Shown here one piece after another: positions 57,177 through 64,000 of a DNA stretch of 64,000 nt (positions are counted from its first letter, which is position 1; each line of letters starts with the position of its first letter). This stretch comes from Paenilisteria riparia FSL S10-1204 (GTDB lineage: Bacteria; Bacillota; Bacilli; Lactobacillales; Listeriaceae). The notes under the pieces were generated by a model. It was not told the origin of the DNA. It saw only the letters and a program-made list of their open reading frames with translations, and did not search any database. Where the stretch lies: the NCBI RefSeq assembly GCF_000525995.1, contig NZ_AODL01000007.1, positions 62,001 through 126,000 of the forward strand. Direction: 5' to 3'. Position numbers and translations under genes: made by a program.

Positions 57177-58952
57177 TTAATCTTCCAATGTTACGAACGA
57201 TTTCGCAGGTACAGTGACTTCCTCGAGTGCTTTTTCGGACCATGCGTCTTGTAACACCGACATGTCTGTGAAGTCCGCTTTCGTTAGAGTTATAGCTTCT
57301 TCTGCTTGGTTAAATACGAATGTTAGGCGAGCACCGTTGTATGTTCTTGAGAAAATAACACAACGGTTTTCATCATCGACTGTATGCCAAACTAGGTCGC
57401 CGTAGGTGAGCGTTTGTTGGTGTTTTTTACGGAAAGCGATGAGGTGTTTCATGAAGCTGAACATTTCTTTGTCTTGCTTTGTTTCATCCCATTCCATACA
57501 TTTGCGGCAAAGCGGGTCATCAGCGCCATCCATGCCGATTTCTGTGCCGTAATAAATACACGGAGATCCTGTATGTGCAAACATGAACGCAAGTGCTAGC
57601 TTAGCTTTATCTTTATCGCCATCACAACGCGTGAGTAATCGCGCCGTGTCATGCGAATCAAGCATATTGAACATGACGTGGTTTACTTGTTCTTGATAAC
57701 GCATCAATTGGTCGCTAATTCCAGATACCATTTTAGATGGTGTGATACGCTCTTCTACATAGTTTTCGATAATCGTTTGTGTGAATGGGTAGTTCATTAC
57801 GGAATCAAACTCGTCGCCAAGCAACCAAAGCCAAGAGTCATGCCAAATTTCACCGAGAATATATAAATCATCTTTTTCAGCACGAACAGCTTTACGGAAC
57901 GACTTCCAGAAAGCATGATCGACTTCATTGGCTACATCCAAACGCCAGCCATCAATGTCAAACTCACGAACCCAATATGTTGCAATATCAAGCAAATACT
58001 TTTGTACAGCAGGATTGGCTGTGTTTAATTTAGGCATATGCATGGTGTATCCAAATGTGTCGAATGAGAGTGTGTTTTTACCTTCAATGTTCCCATTTTC
58101 GCCTGGTGTCACTGGGAAAGAATGTATATGGAACCAGTCTACATATTCTGATTTAGAACCATTCTTCAGCACGTCTTGCCACTCCGGAGATTTATCGCCA
58201 ATATGATTGAAAACAGCATCTAGCATGACTTTTATACCACGTTTATGTGCTTCTTGAATGAATTGACGAAACGTTTCTTTATCCCCAAAATGCGGATCAA
58301 TTTCAAAATAATTTAGTGTATCATACTTATGGTTCGTTGATGCTTCAAATATAGGCGTTAAGTAAACCCCGTTGATTCCAAGCTCCACCAAATAGTCTAA
58401 ATGCTCGATAATGCCCGCAATGTCCCCACCAAAAAAGTCATCGCGCCCCGGATCTTTACTTCCCCATGGCAAGACATTTTTTGGTGAAATATCAGGGTTT
58501 CCATTACCAAATCGTTCTGGGAAAATCTGATACCAAATCGTTTCTTTCACCCATTCAGGTGCTTTAAAAACTTCCGATTCATGCAGAAATGGAAATTTAA
58601 AATAATAGTCCATCACTGCACGATTGTCTTCTGTATTTTCGTAAAAACCACGTCCACCATAGAAAACTTCTTCTCCTGCCATGTCTATTAATACAAAGCC
58701 ATACTGCAAGCGACGTTGCTCTGGTTTGACTGCAACCATCCAGTAGTCATGTTCTTCTGTCGTCGCTATTTTTTGAAGCGAAATGTTTTCAGGTTGCCAG
58801 CCATCTTTTGTATGCAAATAAGGATCCGCACCAATCATAACAACTTCTTTTATGTCGTCTTTCTTGCTGCGAACCTTGATATGTAGCGTTTCCTTGTCGT
58901 AACCATACGCAAAAGCGCTAAATGGCTGATGATAAATTGCTGCTCTTTCCAT
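57177..58952 (-). CDS. Neopullulanase/maltogenic alpha-amylase (GH13_20)
   Basis: 591 residues from MERAAIYHQPFSAFAYG at 58952 (AAAGGTGG upstream). N-terminal CBM34-like domain (about 1-120), then the GH13 barrel with nucleophile Asp339 (DGWRLDV), acid Glu368 (ILGEIWHD) and Asp435 (LDSHD). No signal peptide, so it trims imported maltodextrins and cyclodextrins inside the cell. It has its own promoter region with cre and operator, upstream of malE. Confidence 0.93.
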   Translation of the reverse strand: MERAAIYHQPFSAFAYGYDKETLHIKVRSKKDDIKEVVMIGADPYLHTKDGWQPENISLQKIATTEEHDYWMVAVKPEQRRLQYGFVLIDMAGEEVFYGGRGFYENTEDNRAVMDYYFKFPFLHESEVFKAPEWVKETIWYQIFPERFGNGNPDISPKNVLPWGSKDPGRDDFFGGDIAGIIEHLDYLVELGINGVYLTPIFEASTNHKYDTLNYFEIDPHFGDKETFRQFIQEAHKRGIKVMLDAVFNHIGDKSPEWQDVLKNGSKSEYVDWFHIHSFPVTPGENGNIEGKNTLSFDTFGYTMHMPKLNTANPAVQKYLLDIATYWVREFDIDGWRLDVANEVDHAFWKSFRKAVRAEKDDLYILGEIWHDSWLWLLGDEFDSVMNYPFTQTIIENYVEERITPSKMVSGISDQLMRYQEQVNHVMFNMLDSHDTARLLTRCDGDKDKAKLALAFMFAHTGSPCIYYGTEIGMDGADDPLCRKCMEWDETKQDKEMFSFMKHLIAFRKKHQQTLTYGDLVWHTVDDENRCVIFSRTYNGARLTFVFNQAEEAITLTKADFTDMSVLQDAWSEKALEEVTVPAKSFVTLED

Positions 58953-58985
58953 CTTTAAAAAACCACCTTTCAATTATCTCCCTTT

Positions 58986-59014
58986 ACGTTAGCACGCATT
59001 GAAAACACTTACAA
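58986..59014 (-). promoter_or_regulatory. Neopullulanase promoter with overlapping cre
   Basis: -35 TTGTAA (59014-59009), 17-bp spacer, weak -10 TAACGT (58991-58986). A cre-like TTGAAAACACTTACA (58999-59013, 14 of 15) covers it. Confidence 0.55.
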
Positions 59015-59026
59015 CAGAATAACGCT

Positions 59027-59040
59027 CGTTAACGATAACA
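59027..59040. promoter_or_regulatory. LacI-type operator upstream of neopullulanase
   Basis: CGTTAACGATAACA, 13 of 14 identical to the pullulanase operator; 12 bp from the -35 box. Confidence 0.7.
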
Positions 59041-59064
59041 GAATATGCACTTCACGTTACCATA

Positions 59065-59096
59065 AGAAAAACAAGCCTTGTTGCGGCTTGTTTTTG
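59065..59096 (-). terminator. Terminator of the LacI-family regulator gene
   Basis: AAAAACAAGCC/GGCTTGTTTTT stem around TTGTTGC. It lies just after the regulator's stop. Confidence 0.85.
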
Positions 59097-59098
59097 TC

Positions 59099-60065
59099 CT
59101 ATTCACGACCAACTACTGTTGAGCCACGAATGATAAGTTTGGGAGGAAATAAAATGGAGCCTTGCTGTGCCCCGCCTTCATTAATCTTCTTTAGCAATAA
59201 CTGGGCACAAGTTTCGCCCATTTCGATAACTGGTGAACGGACTGTGGTTATTTTTGGAGAGGAGATACGATCTAGGAACACGCCATCAAAGCCTGTCACC
59301 GCAATATTTTCTCCAAAATTCATATGCAGAGCCGTTGCCGCTCGTACAGCGCCAATCGCCATTCGGTCTGAGGCACAAACGATTGCAGTTGGTTTCTTTG
59401 TGTTTTGCAGTATATCCAATGCTTTTTTCTCGGCTATACGAGAACTGTTTTTCATGAAATAACTTTCTTCTATTAAATCGTGTGCCTTCATAACACTTGA
59501 ATAGCCAGTTAAGCGGGAACGCATGAACTCTTCTTCTAACAAATTTATGCCAAAAAAAATAATATGTCGGAAACCAATATCATATAAATGCTTCGTAGCG
59601 AGTTCAGTCCCTAGTCGATTATCCACGTCAATTGCATCGATGTTACGTTTGTTCTCTCCATATGCAATCACTGGCTTCTCAAGTCCTGCAAGTACTTTAT
59701 CAATTTCTTGGTCACGCATGCCAGTCACAATTAATCCATCATAAGGCCCGATATTCTTAGATTTCTGCGTCACTAGTTGCAATGAATAGGAGTGTTTATC
59801 TAATTCTCTACTAATTCCTGTAAGCAAATTCATATAGTACGGCTCTACCGTATCGATTTCTTCTAAAATCAAAAATTTAACAACTTGAGTCCGATTTTGA
59901 ACCAATGCTCTTGCCGCATAATTAGGAACGTATTCCAGCACTTCCATTGCTTGATATACTAATTGTTTTAGCTCGTCAGAAACTTGATCTGGATGATTGA
60001 TAACACGTGAAACAGTCATTTTAGACACATTTGCTTTTTTTTGCAACATCTGCTAATGTAGCCAT
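59099..60065 (-). CDS. LacI-family maltodextrin regulator, MalR-like (one-base insertion)
   Basis: The intended start is ATG at 60065 (GGGAGG six bases upstream): MATLADVAKKANVSKMTVSRVINHP, a typical LacI helix-turn-helix. A run of eight A near 60035-60042 breaks the frame after VAKK; seven A restores it. The hinge-helix region and periplasmic-binding-like effector domain (ATKHLYDIGFRHIIFFG, AIVCASDRMAIGAVRA) are intact. Corrected length is 321 residues. It sits next to neopullulanase and malE, whose promoters carry the matching palindromic operators. Confidence 0.88.
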
Positions 60066-60217
60066 CCATATCCTCCCTTGCTCCTTTTCTCTCTTTCATT
60101 GTAGCAGTTTTTTTAGAAAATGGTAGCCTTATTTATTTTTTTCATAATCTCAAAAATAAGATTTGACAAAAAAAAGCACCTTTTCCGTAAAGAAAAAATG
60201 TGTATAAACTATGTAAT

Positions 60218-60460
60218 TTAGCGTTTTGACGCAACCACAACTTTTTTTACAGCATGGTGTTCTTTACGTGTTTGAATCCATTTTACAAAAAATCGAATTC
60301 CTACAACAAGCCAACCGCATACTGTACCTACAAGGATAGCGACTAGACCGATGATAACAAATTGGGCTATGGGAAAAATAGGTGCACTAATACCAGCAAT
60401 ACCTAAAATAAATACAACTATCATCGGAATAACGAAATACCGTACCTCATGTTCCCCCAC
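60218..60460 (-). CDS. Small membrane protein with CcpA-type promoter
   Basis: 80 residues after AAAGGAGCG. Two hydrophobic stretches (about 8-48 and a third partial) and a basic C-terminus (KWIQTRKEHHAVKKVVVASKR). Not recognised. Its promoter carries a perfect cre, described separately, so it is probably sugar-responsive. It stands alone between the regulator and the arginase-like gene. Confidence 0.65.
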   Translation of the reverse strand: MGEHEVRYFVIPMIVVFILGIAGISAPIFPIAQFVIIGLVAILVGTVCGWLVVGIRFFVKWIQTRKEHHAVKKVVVASKR

Positions 60461-60509
60461 ATCGAACGCTCCTTTACTGAAAAATTAATCTCGTCAAAAC
60501 TATAGTTTC

Positions 60510-60556
60510 AGTATACTCCCAAACGTACCTTTTTTCAATACAGACAACGCTTTCAA
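60510..60556 (-). promoter_or_regulatory. Promoter with perfect upstream cre
   Basis: -35 TTGAAA (60538-60533), 17-bp spacer, -10 TATACT (60515-60510). A cre matching all 15 consensus positions (60542-60556, TTGAAAGCGTTGTCT on the minus strand) lies just upstream of the -35, a position usual for CcpA activation. The rest of the 60461-60732 gap is AT-rich without further signals. Confidence 0.75.
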
Positions 60557-60732
60557 TAACAAATAAATTTATTGTCTTATTTTATATATAATGTTGCTAT
60601 GACTCACTTTATATTCAAAAACTTGTCTACTTTACATAAAAGTAACATTTGTTCATAAAATGTAACACACATTTTTAGCCATTTTAGATGCTTTGAATTT
60701 GAAAAAATTCTTCTAATAGAGAAGCAACAAAC

Positions 60733-61569
60733 TTAGATGTTTTGTTTTTTTTCGTCATTTAGTGGATTGATGCCTGTAAATGTCATCGCTTGAATTTGAT
60801 TACTAAGAGCCAGATTTTTCATGAAATAGCGAATCTCTCGCCAATAAATACCACCTTGAGATAAGAAATCAGTTCCTGGTGTAAATTCTGGATCAATTGC
60901 GTCGACATCTAAAACTAAATGTACAGGTCCTTTCTTTTTTGCCATCCATTGAATAATTTCATCCGTCACCATACTAAAACCCATTTTATCGATTGTTGTC
61001 ATTTCGTAATGCATAATTTTTTCATTTTTAATTAAATCTATTTCTTTCTGACCAATGCGCCTAGTTCCTAGTATACAAATGTCATCACCTTTAATAAACT
61101 GTTGATTCATAACCGTTTCTAAGACTTCAGGTCCCCTGCCAATAACTGTCGCCATCACATTGTGACATAAATCATCGCCTTGAAGGACTTGTTCCATATC
61201 GGCATGAGCGTTAACCCAAATCACCATCTGTTCAGTATCATTCGCCTGCATCCCTGCAATTGTGCTTAGTGAGATAAATTGGTCCCCTCCAAATACAATT
61301 GGCATCGCGTTCTCTAATCGAATATCAGTAACGATATCACGTAGTTCTTTCGCTTTATATGTAATCGCTTTCATATCCTTTGATTTTAAAATAGCTTCTT
61401 GCTCCATTTCCGTAAAAAAAGCCATGTTATGATAATCAATTATGTCATTTCCCATCTTGTCTAATGCGCCTATAATTCCTGTATAGCGAATCGCATACGG
61501 TGCTAATGCAACACCTTGACGCTTTTCATGAAACATCCATGGTACACCAAGAATCCCGAGTTTTTCCAT
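60733..61569 (-). CDS. Arginase/ureohydrolase-fold protein with altered metal ligands
   Basis: 278 residues from MEKLGILGVPW at 61569 (AGGTGA six bases upstream); an ATG two codons earlier is possible. Overall arginase/agmatinase/formimidoylglutamase fold. Compared with the family motifs, GGDH is GGDQ (Gln99), DAHxD is NAHAD (Asn122, His124, Asp126 kept), and the DxDxxDP segment is kept (LDVDAIDPEFTPG). The late Glu motif is GINP (Gly268). Numbering counts from the upstream ATG. The Mn2+ cluster is probably incomplete, so hydrolysis of arginine or agmatine is doubtful. Could be a divergent metal site or a non-catalytic role. Confidence 0.8.
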   Translation of the reverse strand: MEKLGILGVPWMFHEKRQGVALAPYAIRYTGIIGALDKMGNDIIDYHNMAFFTEMEQEAILKSKDMKAITYKAKELRDIVTDIRLENAMPIVFGGDQFISLSTIAGMQANDTEQMVIWVNAHADMEQVLQGDDLCHNVMATVIGRGPEVLETVMNQQFIKGDDICILGTRRIGQKEIDLIKNEKIMHYEMTTIDKMGFSMVTDEIIQWMAKKKGPVHLVLDVDAIDPEFTPGTDFLSQGGIYWREIRYFMKNLALSNQIQAMTFTGINPLNDEKKQNI

Positions 61570-61848
61570 CCACATTCACCTTTTTCTAAATTATATCTTA
61601 CATTCTACCATAAATCCTCGCCTATGTTAAAAATAAACTTTATTAAATTTAACTAAAATTGTTTTTTTAAGGTAGGTTGTGGTATTAAAAAGGCTTTTTC
61701 ACCTAGAATAAAACGCTAATTTCAGTTCTCTTAATCCAACCTAAATGATATTCTGTCCGTTTTACGCTTGCTTTATTTTTTGGTAGGATGAGCTTAGTCC
61801 TCCTGTACAACCATTTTGTATAGTTGTGAATTGCTGAGAATATGCAAA

Positions 61849-61922
61849 GAGATGTCACAGTCATCCCTTTTTTTTCCTGAGAATCTATCCCCCAGATTTT
61901 TTGGCTCCTATTGTGACATCTC
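61849..61922. repeat. Long inverted repeat after kimA
   Basis: Perfect 11-bp arms GAGATGTCACA (61849-61859) and TGTGACATCTC (61912-61922) enclose about 50 bp with an inner AATCT/AGATT hairpin and an A/T run. It lies 11 bp after the kimA stop: a terminator-like 3' structure or a small RNA. The neighbouring 61600-61848 stretch is AT-rich with nothing recognised. Confidence 0.55.
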
Positions 61923-61932
61923 CGCGCTATTC

Positions 61933-63756
61933 TTATTCTTTTAAGTGATATGGATAGGTTGACACGACTACATCTTTTTTAAATAACAATTTGGTTCTAA
62001 TTAATAAACTTGTTTGGTTATGCAATACATTTTGCCATCCTTTTTTCGGTATAAACTGTGGTATTAGAACGGTTAATGAGTATTTATCTTGATTAGCTTT
62101 TTGCTGTGCTGTGTCTATAAATTTCATTAAAGGCTCAGTAATCGAACGGTATGTGGAGTATAAGTCAACGATTCGGACTTCTGGATGTATCCGATTCCAG
62201 CGCTCTACGAATTCTTTCCCTTCTTGACGATCTAATGAAACGTGAACAGCGATAACGGTATCACCGATTGACTTAGCATAACGTAAAGCACCTTCTACCA
62301 CTTTTGTTGTATCAGATACACAGATAACGACAGCATTCCCTTCGAATGCAGGTAAATCCATCTGTTCATCAATACGAAGCTGCGGTGCTAATTTGGCATA
62401 ATGCGTTCTTGTTCTGTGGAACACATAAAGCATCGTTGGCATCAAGATGAACACTGGCCATACTTCGCTCATTCTCGTTATAAAGAGTACAATCAGAACT
62501 GTAAAAGATATAAAAGCACCTAATAGGTTAGCAGATAGCTTACTCTTGTAACCTTTTGGTTTTTCTTTTAGCCACTTAATGATCATACCTGTTTGCGATA
62601 GCGTAAATGGAATAAATACACCTACAGAATAGAGTGGAATTAATGATTCTGTTTTACCTTGGAATAAGATAATTAGTAATATTGATCCTAATGCTAGCGT
62701 GATAATCCCATTGGAGTAACCAAGTCTATCTCCTCTATCTAAGTACATTCGTGGCATGAATTTATCTTTGGATAAGTTGAAAGCAAGAAGTGGGAACGCA
62801 GAAAATCCTGTATTCGCAGCTAAAACTAAAATAAGTGCCGTTGTTGCTTGAATAAAGTAATAGAAGAAGTTTCGTCCGAATATATTTTCAGCAATCTGTG
62901 AAAGTACCGTTGATTTAAGTTCTGGTACAACCCCATAGAAGTAAGCAAGTAAGGTAATTCCCACAAAGAAAAATCCCAGAATGGATGCCATGAGAATCAG
63001 CGTTCTGGAAGCATTTTTTGCTTTTGGGTCTTTAAATAGAGGAACTGCATTAGATATCGCTTCAATTCCTGTTAATGATGCAGAACCAGAGGCAAATGCC
63101 CGAAGTAAAAGGATTAATGTCACACCAGATACATGGGTTCCAACAGAAGCGGTCTCATGTGTGACATCTTGACCTAAAGCAAGTTTGATTAAGCCTGTGA
63201 TAATCATAACTATCATAGAAAATACGAATAGATAAACTGGAATCGCTAGTATCGTTGCAGATTCCGTCACACCACGAAGGTTGATAACAGTCACAACGAT
63301 AACTAGTATGATAGCTAACGGTACTGTGAATTGATATAACGATGGTATTGCAGCAACAATTGCGTCAGTCCCAGATGACACACTTACTGCTACAGTTAAC
63401 ATATAATCAACTAATAAAGATCCCCCTGCCAATAATCCAGCATTCTTACCTATATTCTCTCTGGAGACAACATAAGCACCACCACCATGTGGATATGCAT
63501 AAATAATCTGGCGGTAAGACAAGCTGAGTGCAAATAATAGTACTAATACGCATATAGCAATCGGCAAGGAGTACCACATTGCTGCTGCTCCAACCGTGAT
63601 TAGTACTAGCAAGATTTGCTCAGTACCATAGGCAACAGAGGACAGTGCGTCTGATGATAGTACTGCCAAAGCCTTTAATTTCCCTAGTTTTTGCTCCCCA
63701 GCCTCTGATGATTTAAGTGGCCTACCGATTAAAATTCTTTTCAATGGAGATGGCAT
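61933..63756 (-). CDS. kimA: KimA high-affinity potassium transporter
   Basis: 607 residues of the APC-superfamily KUP-like group. Twelve membrane helices (about 30-440): conserved LGKLKALAVLSSDALSSVAYGTEQILL, YPHGGGAYVVSRENIG and GIEAISNAVPLFKDP. The C-terminal cytosolic domain (about 450-607) has a USP-like fold (GNAVVICVSDTTKVVEGALRYAKSI). Proton-driven K+ importer inhibited by c-di-AMP in B. subtilis and L. monocytogenes. No ydaO-type c-di-AMP riboswitch is visible in the 244 bp upstream. Confidence 0.92.
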   Translation of the reverse strand: MPSPLKRILIGRPLKSSEAGEQKLGKLKALAVLSSDALSSVAYGTEQILLVLITVGAAAMWYSLPIAICVLVLLFALSLSYRQIIYAYPHGGGAYVVSRENIGKNAGLLAGGSLLVDYMLTVAVSVSSGTDAIVAAIPSLYQFTVPLAIILVIVVTVINLRGVTESATILAIPVYLFVFSMIVMIITGLIKLALGQDVTHETASVGTHVSGVTLILLLRAFASGSASLTGIEAISNAVPLFKDPKAKNASRTLILMASILGFFFVGITLLAYFYGVVPELKSTVLSQIAENIFGRNFFYYFIQATTALILVLAANTGFSAFPLLAFNLSKDKFMPRMYLDRGDRLGYSNGIITLALGSILLIILFQGKTESLIPLYSVGVFIPFTLSQTGMIIKWLKEKPKGYKSKLSANLLGAFISFTVLIVLFITRMSEVWPVFILMPTMLYVFHRTRTHYAKLAPQLRIDEQMDLPAFEGNAVVICVSDTTKVVEGALRYAKSIGDTVIAVHVSLDRQEGKEFVERWNRIHPEVRIVDLYSTYRSITEPLMKFIDTAQQKANQDKYSLTVLIPQFIPKKGWQNVLHNQTSLLIRTKLLFKKDVVVSTYPYHLKE

Positions 63757-63821
63757 TTTTGTTCCCTACCTTTTTCACTAATTTTTATGTGCTTATCTGT
63801 TATAAAAATAGCATACGTCAC

Positions 63822-63830
63822 ATTATAACA
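63822..63830 (-). promoter_or_regulatory. Extended -10 promoter of kimA
   Basis: TGTTATAAT on the minus strand, about 65 bp before the start; the -35 is weak. The remaining 63831-64000 is AT-rich with no gene or riboswitch recognised. Confidence 0.55.
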
Positions 63831-64000
63831 CAGCATTTTGAAAATGGGATAGCCCTTTTCAGCAGAATGAAAATATAGTGTAAATTGGGTTGCATCATCT
63901 CATTTTTTTGTATAAATATTTATTTTTCTATAATTATTATAAAGTAATATAATCTTCTATTTCCTTGTTACTCTAAGCTTTAAACCTATTTTTAATTTAT

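Noticed and set aside
63757-64000. Possible ydaO (c-di-AMP) riboswitch before kimA
   Set aside because: None of the hallmark ydaO segments are visible in the 244 bases upstream; only an extended -10 promoter was found.
1-64000. CRISPR arrays, tRNA or rRNA genes, intact insertion sequences
   Set aside because: No regularly spaced repeats, clover-leaf-like genes or transposase reading frames were seen on either strand by eye.

Overview
The window looks like a chromosome segment of a low-GC Firmicute of the Listeria family. Gene content and order match blocks known from Listeria. One block is esterase, GNAT, rpiA and dltXABCD, next to ilvE, an MFS pump, an M42 peptidase, glutathione peroxidase, prfC, two TerC genes and ktrD. 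Another is cdaA-cdaR-glmM. A third is kimA, a LacI regulator, neopullulanase, malEFG, a DUF1189-type gene and maltose phosphorylase. These blocks are joined differently from L. monocytogenes as I remember it, so a relative within Listeria sensu lato is the best guess. This is inferred from protein recognition, not from a search.

Layout. Positions 1-6860 are accessory: a frameshifted lipoprotein, a V8/Mpr-type glutamyl endopeptidase behind a LytTR-like direct repeat, and a collapsed prophage (SH3 and LysM fragments, amidase endolysin fused to a tail-fibre remnant, truncated Rgg-like regulator, lipoprotein, tyrosine integrase, att-like repeats). 6866-10250 holds ktrD and two TerC genes; the upstream TerC gene sits behind a yybP-ykoY manganese riboswitch. 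10359-17615 holds a lipoprotein, prfC, an LPXTG-anchored pullulanase and an ABC-transporter remnant. 17714-22511 has a membrane-anchored S8 protease coupled to a secreted coiled-coil protein, then flotillin/NfeD and glutathione peroxidase. 22528-33497 carries the M42 peptidase, MFS pump, ilvE, esterase, GNAT, rpiA and the dlt operon. 33549-43791 carries glmS with its ribozyme, several small or unknown genes, a Crp/Fnr regulator, glmM, cdaR and cdaA. 43999-49935 is a galactitol-type PTS operon. 50112-60065 is the maltodextrin regulon, and 60218-63756 holds a small membrane protein, an arginase-like protein with altered metal ligands, and kimA.

How the genes work together. Pullulanase at the wall, the MalEFG importer, neopullulanase and maltose phosphorylase form one alpha-glucan pathway. 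Three of its promoters share a LacI-type operator placed exactly 12 bp upstream of the -35 box, plus CcpA (cre) sites. CdaA/CdaR (c-di-AMP), KtrD and KimA (K+ uptake) form a second theme. GlmS, GlmM, DltXABCD and the CdaA operon serve the cell envelope.

Caution. I count at least 17 single-base indels that break otherwise well-conserved genes (glmS, prfC, dltB, cdaR, malG, the LacI regulator and others), mostly one extra base in a homopolymer. These are more likely sequence errors than real pseudogenes. The prophage and ABC-transporter deletions look real.
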